From Planctomycetaceae bacterium (GTDB taxonomy: Bacteria > Planctomycetota > Planctomycetia > Pirellulales > Thermoguttaceae), in contig JAITOZ010000215.1 in assembly GCA_031289675.1 (NCBI GenBank), positions 1 through 40,832 on the forward strand: a DNA stretch of 40,832 nucleotides, in the 5' to 3' direction. Position 1 is the first letter of the stretch. Every line of letters begins with the position of its first letter. The notes under the pieces are model-generated. The model saw only the letters and a program-made list of their open reading frames with translations, made no database searches and had not been told where the DNA came from. Shown here piece after piece: positions 31,478-40,604 of the stretch. The position numbers and the translations under genes are program-made.

Positions 31478-32694
31478 TGTTTTGCGCAAAGGATACCGGA
31501 AGACAAGGCGAACTGAATGTTATAACCGCCGCTGCCGCCGTCCACATCCAAAACCTCTCCGCAAAAATACAAGCCGGAAACAAGCCGCGATTCCATCGTT
31601 TGCCGCTTGACCTCGTTAATGTCAACTCCGCCTGCCGTTGCTGCCGACTCGTTCCAGTTGCCGGTCATTTTTACCGCAAAAGGAAAACGCAGCAGTGCCG
31701 ATTCTAATTGTTGCCGCATAGACCGGTTCGTTTCCGCTGCCGGCTGCATCGGCGGTATATCGAGAACACGCAACAGTTGTTGTAAAAACGTTTCGGAAAA
31801 TCCCAATGTCTGCAAAACGTTTTTCAGTGTTTTCCTGCCGGTGTACAAGTCCGGCGGTAACCGGTCGGAAATCAGTTGCACTTGGAGAACATCGCCGGAT
31901 TCAATAAAACGGCTGATATTGAGAATACAGGGACCGGAAAGCCCCGTGTGCGTCAACAAAACGCTGCCGGTATTTTTTGCCAGCGGTTTTCCGTTACGCA
32001 AAACTTCTACCGGCACGTCCGCCAACACCGTTCCAGCCGAATCGGCAAAAGGATAATCACGGACGGTTACGGCGGTTAATGCCGGTTTGGGCGGAATAAT
32101 CCGGTGTCCGAACATTTCGGCAAGCCGATAGCCGTTTCCGTCTGAACCCGTTACAGGATAAGACTTTCCGCCAGTTGCAATGACAAGAATATCCGATGAG
32201 AAAATGCCGCTGTTTGTTTCAAGGGTAAATATGCAGTCTTTTTGAGTGCTGCCTGTTTTTTCGCCGCGCCGCACAAACGTATTTGTTACTAATTTACCGC
32301 CGGCTTCTTTCAATTTCTGTAACAGAGCATTGAGAATGTCTTTCGCTTTCAATGATTTCGGAAAGACTTTACCGTCATCCCGAATCCAAAGCGGCACACC
32401 GGATTGTTCAAAAAACTGCATTGCCGACTGATTATCAAAATTGCACAGTGCCGGTTTGATAAACCGCGATTGTTTCATACTGCCGTAATGCTGCAAAAAC
32501 TCATCAACACTGCCGGTATGCGTAACATTGCATTGTCCCTGACCGGAGAGCAGCAGTTTGCTGCCGGCAGAATCATTCCGTTCTATAACGGTAACGTTTT
32601 TGCCGGTTTGAGCAAACGCCGTTCCCGCCGCTAATCCGGCAGGTCCTGCCCCGATGACGATGACTGATTGGGTAGGAACCGGCTTTTCCGTCAT
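31462..32694 (-). CDS. HI0933/BaiN-family FAD-dependent oxidoreductase
   Basis: Cytoplasmic flavoprotein of the HI0933 (YhiN/BaiN/RdsA-like) family; substrate usually unassigned. The FAD-binding motif GAGPAGLAAG (residues 15-24) is followed by LLLSGQGQCNVTH, the strongest family mark, and the C-terminal FAD-contact block is LYFCGEVLDVDGGSGGYN. All are intact; 410 residues is normal. The gene is 68 bases downstream of hrpA on the same strand and overlaps the convergent FNT gene by 16 bases. Confidence 0.93.
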   Translation of the reverse strand: MTEKPVPTQSVIVIGAGPAGLAAGTAFAQTGKNVTVIERNDSAGSKLLLSGQGQCNVTHTGSVDEFLQHYGSMKQSRFIKPALCNFDNQSAMQFFEQSGVPLWIRDDGKVFPKSLKAKDILNALLQKLKEAGGKLVTNTFVRRGEKTGSTQKDCIFTLETNSGIFSSDILVIATGGKSYPVTGSDGNGYRLAEMFGHRIIPPKPALTAVTVRDYPFADSAGTVLADVPVEVLRNGKPLAKNTGSVLLTHTGLSGPCILNISRFIESGDVLQVQLISDRLPPDLYTGRKTLKNVLQTLGFSETFLQQLLRVLDIPPMQPAAETNRSMRQQLESALLRFPFAVKMTGNWNESAATAGGVDINEVKRQTMESRLVSGLYFCGEVLDVDGGSGGYNIQFALSSGILCAKHYALR

Positions 32695-32762
32695 AGTTAA
32701 TAGACTTTGATTTTATTTGGGACGGCGAAGCAAGCGAAATATCGAAACAATGCGAAAAAAAT

Positions 32763-35700
32763 CTAATGAGCCACTTTTTCGCCAAAGTGTTTATCCAACC
32801 GCTGCGGGGAAACTTTGAGAACCGTTCCCAAACGCTGAGCGAAGAGCGAAACGCGGTATTCCTCTATCATCCAGCGGAAAGTTTCCAATTCAGGGTCATC
32901 AATTCCGGCATCGCTGTGCAGTTCCTTACATTTTACGTACTTTTGCCGATACCGCTGCAACTCTGCCGTCCCCTGCCGGTCTGCCTGTTCTCCGCCGCTG
33001 CGCAACTTTTCAAAACGCAGCGGAACCGCCTTGAAATACCGCGGATATTCCTTTAACCAGTTCCAGGACGTTGTTGCAAAAAAGCCCGCCGGTGTTAACT
33101 GCTCTATATTTTGCACTGCATCCGTAAAAGCCTCCTGAAATATCCCGCCGGATGTTTTCTTAAATTGTTCCAAAATTCGCCTCGCTTCGTGATACGCTTC
33201 AAACAAGGATGTCAGCATTTTTGTAACTTCCTGAACTGCCGACGGAATGTTTGTACGGCAGGCACGTGCCGCAATCAGCAGACCGGTATCTTCATCAAAA
33301 CGGAATTCCGGCAGCGGCTGCGCGTAAATCCGCAATTTATCAACGTTCGGCAGCCATTGAATCTGCTGCCGAATTGCGCTGCGGTGTTTCACGTGAAACT
33401 CTTGGGCTTCGCTTTTTTCAAGAGTCTGTTTTTGTACCGGCAGACTGAATGCGGCAAACTGTTTTCGCAACAGAGAAAAGTCTCTGCCTTCGCCGACAGT
33501 CTCGCCGGTCTCGTCAATGACACGGATATTCATCTGCAATTCCGGCGGTATCTGTGCGGCGTTAAATTGACTGCGGCTGACAATCCTGCCCGCTATTTTT
33601 GTTATTTCTTTACAGAGCCGCTCCTCCAAATCGCCCTCGCCGAAGGAAAGCGTCTTCATCAATGTCCTGACCGTATCCGGTATCGGCACGATACAACGCC
33701 GTATATCTTTGGGCAGCGATTTAAGCAGAGCCGTTATTTTTTGTTCCAGCATACCCGGCACGAGCCAGCCGAGTGTTGCCGCCTCCAAATGCGGCAGTTC
33801 CTTTTGATCGACAACGACCGTCAAACCGTCCGCTGATTCGCCCGGAGCATAACGGTACTCAATGTCAAAGGATTGCAGTTTATCAGGATACGGTGATGCG
33901 TCTGCCGTTTGTGTACATAAATCATCAAGGGTCATCATCCAACTCTGCGTTGAATGTTGTTGCGCAAACTTTTCAAGCGACCGCTTATCGAAAACCTCCG
34001 CCGGTATCCGCTCCTGATAAAATTGATACCGGAACGTTTCCGGTTTGAGTAAATCGTGATACCGCACCTTATCGAGCAGCCTGAGTGCTTCTTGCAGAAC
34101 TTTCTGATTATGAACAAAAAACGGCAAATCGGTATCAAGTTCCCCGCCGGCAAGAGCGGACTGAATGAAAATGTCCCGCGCTGTTTTCGGGTCAATCGGA
34201 CCGTAATTGATACGCCGCTTGGGAACAATCACGATGCCGAAGAGCGACACTTTTTCGTAAGCGTGAACATAACCCGTTTGACTGTCCCAGTGCGGTTCCA
34301 GATAGAGATGCTTAATCAGATGTTTTGCTGCCGGCTCTATCCAGCGTTCGTCTATTTGCGCAGCCGTCCGCAGATATTTTCGGGACGTTTCCACCCGTTC
34401 GGCAGCAAGTATCCAATGGGGCTGCGAACGGTCGGGCTTTCGTCCGTCCGCCGCTCCGCTCTCTTTTTTCTCTCTGTCCTGTATTCTTTTCTTACGCAAT
34501 CCGCTGCCGGGCCACAGGACAAACTTGCCCCCGCCGCAAACGTTGTATTCCGAAGTATTCTCCTTATCCCGCTGTGCAATGCCGGACAAGTTGCCCGCCA
34601 AAATTGAGCGGTGGACGGCACTGTAACATTCTTCCGGCGTGATAGTCTTGTCCCGTTTTTGAAGACTTTTCTGTAAGATTTTTGTTTCGTGAATGGTTCT
34701 CTGTAATTGCAGATGTATGTCGTGCCACTCTTTCATCCGGTTGAATGACAGAAAATTTTGCTGACACGCTTTCCGCAAACCGTTTCGGCTTGTGGTCTCT
34801 TTCAGGTGCAGATAAAAATTCCAGAGTTTGATGTACGATAAAAAGTCGCTGCGTTCATCAAGAAACCGGTTGTGTGCCGCATCGGCTTTTCCCTGAAACG
34901 CCTGCGGTCTTTCGCGCGGGTCTTGGACTTCAAGAGCCGAGGCGATTATCAGCATTTCATTTAATACGCCGTTTTCCTCTGCCGCAAAAATCATTCTGCC
35001 GATGCGCGGGTCAAGAGGCAACTTGCCCAAATTCCAGCCGAGAGCCGTGAGATGCCGATTTTCGTCTATCGCCCCGATTTCAAAAAGCGTTTTGAAACCA
35101 TCGGATACCGCCGAGGCTTTCGGCGGGTCAAGAAAGGGAAACGTTTCAACGCTGCCGAGTTTGAGAGTCAGCGTTTGCAAAATAACGGACGCTAAATTTG
35201 TCCGCTGAATCTCCGGTGTGGTGTAGCGTTCCCGATGCCGGTAATCAAGTTCGCTGTACAAGCGGATACAAACACCGGGACCGACCCTGCCGCAGCGTCC
35301 GGCACGCTGGTCGGCGGAGGCCTGCGAAACGGCTTCGATAGGCAGCCGCTGCGTTCGGCTTCGCGGAGAGTAGCGGCTCATCCGTGCCGTTCCGGTGTCA
35401 ATCACATAGCGGATGTCCGGTACGGTCAGCGAAGACTCGGCAACGTTCGTTGCCAGAATAATCCGGCGGCGTTTCGAGGGCTGAAAAACTTTTTGCTGAT
35501 GATGAACCGGCAGCCTTGCATAGAGCGGTAAAATATCTATCTCGCCGTGCAAGTGTCCTCCATACAAATGCCCTCCGTACAAATGATTGCTGCGCAGAGC
35601 CTTTGCCGTTTCGAGAATGTCACGCTCCGTAGGAAGAAAAATCAACATACTGCCGTGTCCGTGCTGCATTAGTTCTTTTACTGCCGCAAGTAAAGCGTTC

Positions 35701-36392
35701 ATCTCCGCATCCGTTTCACGGGAAACGTCATCATCGCCGTCATCTTCCGCACTGCGGAAGCGGATATCAACGGGATAGGTTCTGCCGGAAACTTCAAGTA
35801 CCGGCACAGGTTTGCCCTGATTGATATTTGTAAGAGTAAAGTGTCCGCAAAAACGTTGAGCGTCAATCGTTGCCGACGTAATAATCACTTTGAGGTCGGG
35901 ACGCTGCGGCAAGATACGTTTGAGCATACCGAGCAGAAAGTCGATGTTTAGCGACCGCTCGTGTGCTTCATCAATGATAAGCGTATCGTATTGCCGAAAG
36001 TTCCGGTCGTTTTGCGACTCGGCAAGAAGAATACCGTCTGTCATCAATTTGATGAGCGTGGAAGACGAAAGTTTTTCATCAAAACGTACCTTGTAACCAA
36101 CACCTTGTCCCAGCGGCGTGTTTAACTCTTCGGCAATTCGGGCGGCAATAGAGCGTGCGGCAATGCGGCGGGGCTGGGTATGACCGATAAAGCCGCTGAT
36201 GCCCCGTCCGATTTCGAGACATATTTTCGGCAGTTGGGTCGATTTGCCGGAGCCGGTTTCTCCGCACACTACGGCGACTTGATTGTCCCTGATAAGGTTG
36301 GCGATTTCCTCCCGCCGCCCGACAACGGGCAGGTCATCGTTATATTGCAGATTAAGCGTCTTGAGCAGACGGAGACGTTGTGCGGAGTCCAT
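32763..36392 (-). CDS. hrpA: DEAH-box ATP-dependent RNA helicase HrpA
   Basis: Large cytoplasmic helicase (1209 residues). RecA-like domain 1 has GETGSGKS (44-51) and DEAH (141-144); domain 2 has TNVAESSLT and QRAGRCGRVGPG. Helicase-associated, OB-fold (DUF3418-like) regions follow, matching full-length HrpA, which acts on stalled ribosomes in E. coli. Between the RecA domains lies LYGGHLYGGHLHG, encoded by a 15-base tandem repeat, an unusual feature. I chose the ATG at 36392 because a TATAAT lies six bases upstream; an ATG at 36410 is in frame but overlaps that box. Confidence 0.95.
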   Translation of the reverse strand: MDSAQRLRLLKTLNLQYNDDLPVVGRREEIANLIRDNQVAVVCGETGSGKSTQLPKICLEIGRGISGFIGHTQPRRIAARSIAARIAEELNTPLGQGVGYKVRFDEKLSSSTLIKLMTDGILLAESQNDRNFRQYDTLIIDEAHERSLNIDFLLGMLKRILPQRPDLKVIITSATIDAQRFCGHFTLTNINQGKPVPVLEVSGRTYPVDIRFRSAEDDGDDDVSRETDAEMNALLAAVKELMQHGHGSMLIFLPTERDILETAKALRSNHLYGGHLYGGHLHGEIDILPLYARLPVHHQQKVFQPSKRRRIILATNVAESSLTVPDIRYVIDTGTARMSRYSPRSRTQRLPIEAVSQASADQRAGRCGRVGPGVCIRLYSELDYRHRERYTTPEIQRTNLASVILQTLTLKLGSVETFPFLDPPKASAVSDGFKTLFEIGAIDENRHLTALGWNLGKLPLDPRIGRMIFAAEENGVLNEMLIIASALEVQDPRERPQAFQGKADAAHNRFLDERSDFLSYIKLWNFYLHLKETTSRNGLRKACQQNFLSFNRMKEWHDIHLQLQRTIHETKILQKSLQKRDKTITPEECYSAVHRSILAGNLSGIAQRDKENTSEYNVCGGGKFVLWPGSGLRKKRIQDREKKESGAADGRKPDRSQPHWILAAERVETSRKYLRTAAQIDERWIEPAAKHLIKHLYLEPHWDSQTGYVHAYEKVSLFGIVIVPKRRINYGPIDPKTARDIFIQSALAGGELDTDLPFFVHNQKVLQEALRLLDKVRYHDLLKPETFRYQFYQERIPAEVFDKRSLEKFAQQHSTQSWMMTLDDLCTQTADASPYPDKLQSFDIEYRYAPGESADGLTVVVDQKELPHLEAATLGWLVPGMLEQKITALLKSLPKDIRRCIVPIPDTVRTLMKTLSFGEGDLEERLCKEITKIAGRIVSRSQFNAAQIPPELQMNIRVIDETGETVGEGRDFSLLRKQFAAFSLPVQKQTLEKSEAQEFHVKHRSAIRQQIQWLPNVDKLRIYAQPLPEFRFDEDTGLLIAARACRTNIPSAVQEVTKMLTSLFEAYHEARRILEQFKKTSGGIFQEAFTDAVQNIEQLTPAGFFATTSWNWLKEYPRYFKAVPLRFEKLRSGGEQADRQGTAELQRYRQKYVKCKELHSDAGIDDPELETFRWMIEEYRVSLFAQRLGTVLKVSPQRLDKHFGEKVAH
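35548..35587 (-). repeat. 15-bp imperfect tandem repeat in hrpA
   Basis: The unit CAAATGCCCTCCGTA (plus strand) recurs with near-identical neighbours CAAGTGTCCTCCATA and a partial CAAATG. It encodes repeated HLYGG units between the two RecA domains. Its length is a multiple of three, so the frame is kept. Confidence 0.75.
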
Positions 36393-36398
36393 CACAGA

Positions 36399-36404
36399 AT
36401 TATA
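36399..36404 (-). promoter_or_regulatory. -10 box predicting a leaderless hrpA mRNA
   Basis: TATAAT on the minus strand ends six bases before the ATG at 36392, so the normal start point falls on the ATG. No good -35 box is seen at 16-18 bases. The spacing is identical to that of the HAD gene at 24964. Confidence 0.5.
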
Positions 36405-36605
36405 CCCCATCGACCGGCAACGTAATCGGGGGGCTATACTCTCTGTCCCTCGTTCACTTTATACTCACAGAGAGCGTATCATTGAAAACACCAATGCACA
36501 CATTAAAGTGTTCCGCCATAACAAAAACATTCCGACCGGCACCGCAGAAAAAAGCATCTATTGCGAATGAACCTCATCTGGGCTATACTCAATGGCGGGC
36601 TTAAT

Positions 36606-36633
36606 TTGACCGCTTAGAGAATAGGTCTAATCT
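36606..36633 (+). promoter_or_regulatory. Possible promoter for the LOG-family gene
   Basis: TTGACC (36606-36611), a 16-base spacer, TAATCT (36628-36633). The -10 matches only three of six positions. The start would fall near 36640, five bases before the ATG, again a very short leader. Confidence 0.35.
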
Positions 36634-36644
36634 CATCGGCACCA

Positions 36645-37604
36645 ATGCAGAACATCACTATCCCTTTTGATGAATCGTTTGAAAAGCCGACGGCATTCAC
36701 CGACCTGCCGGACAGTGCCGATGACAGTGTATTCGGCGATGTTTCGCAGCACCTCTCTTCGCCGAGTTATGAACTTGCTTTCCGCGATGCAAACTACATA
36801 ATGAGCGATTGCGCCCGCGGTGTCCGTCTTCAAATGGAAATGGATAAACCGGAGTGGTTTTTTCGGCACTGCGGTATCCGTTCGACTGTTATCGTTTTCG
36901 GTTCGGCACGTTTCGTTTCCCGTAATAAAGCCGAACGTCTTTTGAGCGAAGCAAGAGATGATTTATCAGCCCATCCGCGCGACCCGCATTATGCCGATGC
37001 CGTGACAAAAGCCGAATTGCTCTTAAAAACCAGTGTCTATTACGAAACAGCAAGACGCTTTGCCTACATTGTCTCCAAAGAGGCAAACATACCTGCACCG
37101 GTATTGCCGGCAGCGGATAGGTTTGATTCATCGAGCCGACCGGGACCGTATGATTACGTGATATGTACCGGCGGCGGTCCTGGTGTGATGGAGGCAGCCA
37201 ATCGCGGGGCAAGCGAAGCCGGTGCGATGTCGATAGGATTGAATATTACTTTGCCTTATGAGCAAAAACCGAATCCTTATACAACGCCGCATTTATGTTT
37301 TCAGTTTCATTATTTTAATGTACGGAAACTGCATTTTATGCTTCGGGCAAAGGCGGTGGTGGCTTGTGCCGGCGGTTTTGGAACGTTTGATGAATTGTTT
37401 GAGGCGTTAACGCTTCGGCAAACGGAGCGGATGCAAAAGATACCGATAGTGCTTTTGGGAACGGAATTTTGGCATACCTGTGTCAACTTTGATTATCTTG
37501 TTGACACAGGGGTTATCAATCGGGGCGATTTAGAACTTTTTCATATCACGGATGACCCGCAAAAGGCGTGGGATGTGATTCAGGCTTTTTATCGGGCAGA
37601 TTAA
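36645..37604 (+). CDS. LOG-family (TIGR00730-like) Rossmann-fold protein
   Basis: Cytoplasmic nucleotide-binding protein related to the LOG phosphoribohydrolases that release cytokinin-type bases from nucleoside monophosphates. Motifs: GGGPGVMEAANRGA, then AGGFGTFDELFE, the variant of PGGxGTxxE with Ala for Pro; the Arg of the R-x-x-x-GG pairing lies in NVRKLHFMLRAKA. The 319 residues include an N-terminal extension of about 80 residues and an insertion around 105-160, as in the longer bacterial branch of the family. The substrate is not certain. Divergent from hrpA, with about 250 bases between. Confidence 0.87.
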   Translation: MQNITIPFDESFEKPTAFTDLPDSADDSVFGDVSQHLSSPSYELAFRDANYIMSDCARGVRLQMEMDKPEWFFRHCGIRSTVIVFGSARFVSRNKAERLLSEARDDLSAHPRDPHYADAVTKAELLLKTSVYYETARRFAYIVSKEANIPAPVLPAADRFDSSSRPGPYDYVICTGGGPGVMEAANRGASEAGAMSIGLNITLPYEQKPNPYTTPHLCFQFHYFNVRKLHFMLRAKAVVACAGGFGTFDELFEALTLRQTERMQKIPIVLLGTEFWHTCVNFDYLVDTGVINRGDLELFHITDDPQKAWDVIQAFYRAD

Positions 37605-37906
37605 ATCGGGCAGCGGGATGCGGGAAATTTTTTACCCGGAATGGTGCTGATGCTGAAAATTGGATAGAGGATTGGTGACGCACAGCAGCAGCCCTGCTAG
37701 GGCTGCAAGTCCAGCCGAATTGATACTCAATTTTGGTTACGGAACAAATCCAAAGCGAAAACCGTATGAAATTCTGCATACACCGGTTATAGCGAACAAA
37801 AGAGTTAAAATAGAAAAACAGGAAAACATCGGGAAAATGTCTAGCCGGGACGATTACTAACAGGGACAATCAGTAATCTATCCAAGTCCGCTGCCCCAAG
37901 TCTTCG
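37605..37906. other. 302-base intergenic region with hairpins and repeat fragments
   Basis: No convincing gene. CGGG-AAATTTTTTA-CCCG (about 37621-37638) is a possible terminator for the LOG gene. CAGCCCT-GCT-AGGGCTG (about 37688-37704) is a strong 7-bp hairpin. It is followed by GCAAGTCC, the loop word of repeat A copy 2, then GGAACAAATC, the end word of repeat B (37741-37750). The region looks like a junction of decayed copies of both repeat families. Confidence 0.5.
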
Positions 37907-38908
37907 ATGCCTGAACTCAATTCTTCTGCGGTGAACAGTTTTATCGAAGCCGTCAAAAACGGTGCGGCAGAGGCTGCGTCATCGTTTGCACGGACTTTCG
38001 ATCTAAACATTACTATCGAACCGCAGGACGGCGGAGCGTTTCAGGTTGACAAGTTTGTTGAGACGTTAAGAGGTCAAAAGGGATTGGCACTGTTGCTGAC
38101 GGTCGGCAGTCAGGGCATTGCGGTGCTTATTCCTTCGTCTTCCGGTTTGGTTCCGTCCTGGTGCGATGCCCCCGATGCAACCGGACGCAGTAAACTTTCG
38201 ACATTTGCCCAAGAGTGGGGGATGAATCTGGTGCCGGAAGATTTCTTTCCTGAAGATTTCAAAGCCGGTGTTGTCCGCGACCTTTCGGCAAATCTGCTTC
38301 GGGCAATGCCGGAATTGGATGCCGGTTTTCTCGCATTAAACATTAAAAAGCCGGACAATACCGGTGCCGCGGTTTATCTTGTTTGGGCATTGTCCGCAGC
38401 GGAAGAACTGCTCAAAGAACCGAACTTGGAAACAGCCGATGTACTGCCTCCGCCGCCTTTTGTTGCGCCGGATTTCGGCGGCGGGGCAGACCCGTTTGCC
38501 GACCATTCTCTCGGTCAACCAAACTTCGGCGCGATACCGCACCGCAAGCGGATTGAAGACCTGCCCGGTTACAGCCGGAGTATGATGAAGGTAAAAATAC
38601 CGGTTGCGGCAGTGTTAGCAAGGGCAAGAAAACCGATTAAATTGGTACTGGAACTCGGTGTCGGTTCCGTGATTCAGTTTGACAAATCCTGTGATGAATT
38701 ATTGGAAGTCGAAGTCGGTCAGACAGTTACGATAGCGGCGGGAGAGGCAGTGAAGGTTGGGGAAAAATTCGGTGTCCGAATTAATACTCTGTCGTTGCCG
38801 GAAGAACGTTTCCGCCGTGTTGAGGTGCGGCGCGAGGGGGAATATCGGGCAAAAACCGACATCACTCAAATTATCGGCAAATCGCCGATTCGCTCGTTCA
38901 ACCGCTGA
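37907..38908 (+). CDS. FliN/FliM-family flagellar motor switch protein (SpoA domain)
   Basis: Cytoplasmic C-ring protein. The C-terminal SpoA domain (about residues 222-300) shows the FliN pattern: IPVAAVLARARKPIKLVLEL, then GSVIQFDKSCDELLEVEVG, then KVGEKFGVRINTL. The N-terminal 200 residues are not the CheC-like FliM middle domain in an obvious way; they contain LLLTVGSQGIAVLIP and a Pro/Phe/Gly-rich linker near 180-205. FliN alone is about 130 residues, so this 333-residue protein is a long variant. No other flagellar genes are in the window, so it may be an isolated motor gene or belong to a type III-like machine. Confidence 0.85.
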   Translation: MPELNSSAVNSFIEAVKNGAAEAASSFARTFDLNITIEPQDGGAFQVDKFVETLRGQKGLALLLTVGSQGIAVLIPSSSGLVPSWCDAPDATGRSKLSTFAQEWGMNLVPEDFFPEDFKAGVVRDLSANLLRAMPELDAGFLALNIKKPDNTGAAVYLVWALSAAEELLKEPNLETADVLPPPPFVAPDFGGGADPFADHSLGQPNFGAIPHRKRIEDLPGYSRSMMKVKIPVAAVLARARKPIKLVLELGVGSVIQFDKSCDELLEVEVGQTVTIAAGEAVKVGEKFGVRINTLSLPEERFRRVEVRREGEYRAKTDITQIIGKSPIRSFNR

Positions 38909-39109
38909 TAAGCGGTATCAGGAAATAGGACGGCATTTTTGTCTCCAATAAGCCGCGCCCGATGGTTGCCGTTACCCATTTTATCCGAACGTCCCCCCGG
39001 CAGGCAGACACAACACGGTTTCCAGCCCCGCCGCACATTATTACCGCGAAGGACCGCCGGCTGCATCATAACGACTTCCTTAACGATGACTCCGTGTTCT
39101 GATTATGCA

Positions 39110-39147
39110 AAAAAGAGGAGCCGCAATCGAAAAAACTGCGGCTCTGA
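39110..39147 (-). terminator. Intrinsic terminator of cysK (TCAGAGCCG hairpin)
   Basis: GAGCCGCA (39118-39125) and TGCGGCTC (39137-39144) form a perfect 8-bp stem with an 11-base loop. On the minus strand the stem is followed by CTCTTTTTTGC, a clear T-run, 26 bases beyond the cysK stop. It is the best of the four hairpins that begin TCAGAGCCG. Confidence 0.9.
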
Positions 39148-39172
39148 ACAGGCGTTAATAAGGGCAGCGTTC

Positions 39173-40102
39173 CTAGTCGCTGAACAGCGGGGTGGACAAG
39201 TACCGCTCGCCGGTGTCCGGCAAAATGACGACGATAACTTTTCCGGCGGCTTCAGGACGTTTGGCAATTTGCGTCGCCGCCCAAAGTGCCGCACCGGACG
39301 AAATACCGATGAGGACCCCTTCCGTTCGGGCAAACTCTTTGCCGACCGCAAAAGCGTCCTCGTTTTCGACAGGGATAATCTCGTCGTAAATCTTCGTGTC
39401 CAAAACCTTCGGAACGAAACCGGCACCGATACCCTGAATCTTATGCGGTCCTGCTGTTCCCTTCGAGAGAACCGGCGAACCGGCAGGTTCGACCGCCACT
39501 ATTTTCAGATTCGGATTCTTCTCTTTCAGAAAACCGCCCGCACCGGAAATCGTACCGCCTGTACCGATGCCGGAAACGAAGTAGTCAATCTTGCCGCCGG
39601 TATCCTTCCAAATTTCGGGACCCGTTGCGGCACGGTGAATAGCCGGATTCGCCGGATTATCGAATTGAGCCGGTGAAAAACTGCCCGGTGTCGATTGAAG
39701 AAGTTCCTCGGCTTTGGCGATAGCCCCTTTCATCCCTTTCGCTCCTTCGGTCAATACCAGTTCGGCACCGTAAGCCTTCAAAAGATTCCGCCGTTCGACG
39801 GACATCGTTTCCGGCATCGTCAGGATGAGTTTGTAGCCCCGCGAGGCGGCAACAGCCGCCAAACCGATACCGGTGTTCCCGCTTGTCGGTTCGATAAGCA
39901 CGGCACCGGGCTTGAGGATGCCTCGCTTTTCAGCATCATCCAACATCGCAACAGCGATGCGGTCTTTGACGCTGCCGGCTGGATTGAAGTATTCCAGTTT
40001 GGCAACGATTGTGCCTTTCAAAGCGTGACTCTTATTGTAGTTCGACACTTCGAGCAGCGGTGTGTTACCGACAAGGTCGGTGATGTGCTTTGCAATAGCC
40101 AT
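39173..40102 (-). CDS. cysK: Cysteine synthase A
   Basis: Cytoplasmic PLP enzyme making L-cysteine from O-acetylserine and sulfide. The PLP lysine is Lys46 in NPAGSVKDR; the substrate-binding [11 protein letters not shown] and the phosphate-binding [10 protein letters not shown] motifs are intact, and the C-terminal IGISSGAA closes the site. The 309-residue length is standard for CysK. The ATG at 40102 has AAGGAG seven bases upstream, one of the few perfect ribosome sites here. It has a good promoter upstream and an intrinsic terminator, so it is a single-gene unit. Confidence 0.96.
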   Translation of the reverse strand: MAIAKHITDLVGNTPLLEVSNYNKSHALKGTIVAKLEYFNPAGSVKDRIAVAMLDDAEKRGILKPGAVLIEPTSGNTGIGLAAVAASRGYKLILTMPETMSVERRNLLKAYGAELVLTEGAKGMKGAIAKAEELLQSTPGSFSPAQFDNPANPAIHRAATGPEIWKDTGGKIDYFVSGIGTGGTISGAGGFLKEKNPNLKIVAVEPAGSPVLSKGTAGPHKIQGIGAGFVPKVLDTKIYDEIIPVENEDAFAVGKEFARTEGVLIGISSGAALWAATQIAKRPEAAGKVIVVILPDTGERYLSTPLFSD

Positions 40103-40156
40103 TCATTTCTCCTTAAGGTTAGATTACAGATAAAACATACGGACTTACTATGTATT

Positions 40157-40185
40157 AGTGTACCACAGAACCCGATTCTTGTCAA
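40157..40185 (-). promoter_or_regulatory. cysK promoter
   Basis: On the minus strand, TTGACA (40185-40180), a 17-base spacer, TACACT (40162-40157). The start is expected near 40150, with a leader of about 48 bases ending in AAGGAG before the ATG. Confidence 0.8.
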
Positions 40186-40265
40186 GAGGGGTTTTGGTAA
40201 AATCGAAAAAAATAAAATAAATCGAAGTATTGTCATCTTTACAAATTATTGTCTATCATTCCCGT

Positions 40266-40568
40266 GACCGGCGGGAGGTTTTTCATATTTTAGGCGTGAA
40301 TGTATTAGCGTGCAAGAGGTACGGTACGGCACACATTATCAAAACGGCATTCTTGCTGCCCTCTGACTACCGCCGCTCTCATTACTCTGACCGCACAAAA
40401 TCAGGCGTTCCTGATTCGTTCCTCTGGTTCCGGCATCACCTCGGATGAACCTGAAAAGTAACGGATGAAATTTTTTACGCTGACCTGTTGGAACAGTGTT
40501 TGTCAAGCACCGGCAAAAAGCAGACCGCAAATCCGCGCCGCAACCGCAAGACGGCGGTTTTTTACCCC
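40266..40568 (+). ncRNA. Candidate non-coding transcript between cysK and the DUF1559 gene
   Basis: A possible promoter (TTGTCA at 40230, 18-base spacer, TATCAT at 40254-40259) lies upstream, and AACCGC-AAGACG-GCGGTT followed by T's (about 40548-40569) downstream. Between them is no convincing coding frame but a CTGTT-GG-AACAG hairpin. I cannot match it to 6S, tmRNA, RNase P or SRP RNA. Confidence 0.25.
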
Positions 40569-40575
40569 CCTCCCC

Positions 40576-40604
40576 TTGCACGATAATAGTTTATCTGTTA
40601 CAAT
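40576..40604 (+). promoter_or_regulatory. Promoter of the right-edge DUF1559 gene
   Basis: TTGCAC (40576-40581), a 17-base spacer, TACAAT (40599-40604). The expected start near 40611 gives a leader of about 45 bases. That leader contains the palindrome GGCAC-A-GTGCC and ends with AAAGGAG seven bases before the ATG at 40656. Confidence 0.7.

Noticed and set aside
37660-37860. A 66-codon plus-strand frame ahead of the FliN-like gene
   Set aside because: No ribosome site, no motif, and it spans a hairpin and repeat fragments.
38866-39069. A 67-codon minus-strand frame overlapping the end of the FliN-like gene
   Set aside because: It overlaps a real gene and has no recognisable features; cysK terminates just upstream of it.
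38939-39676. A 245-codon open frame on the plus strand
   Set aside because: Most of it is antisense to cysK, has Arg-rich shadow composition and no recognisable motif.
40339-40581. An 80-codon minus-strand frame between cysK and the right edge
   Set aside because: No ribosome site, and Cys/Arg/Gly-rich composition typical of shadow frames; related sequence may itself be repetitive.
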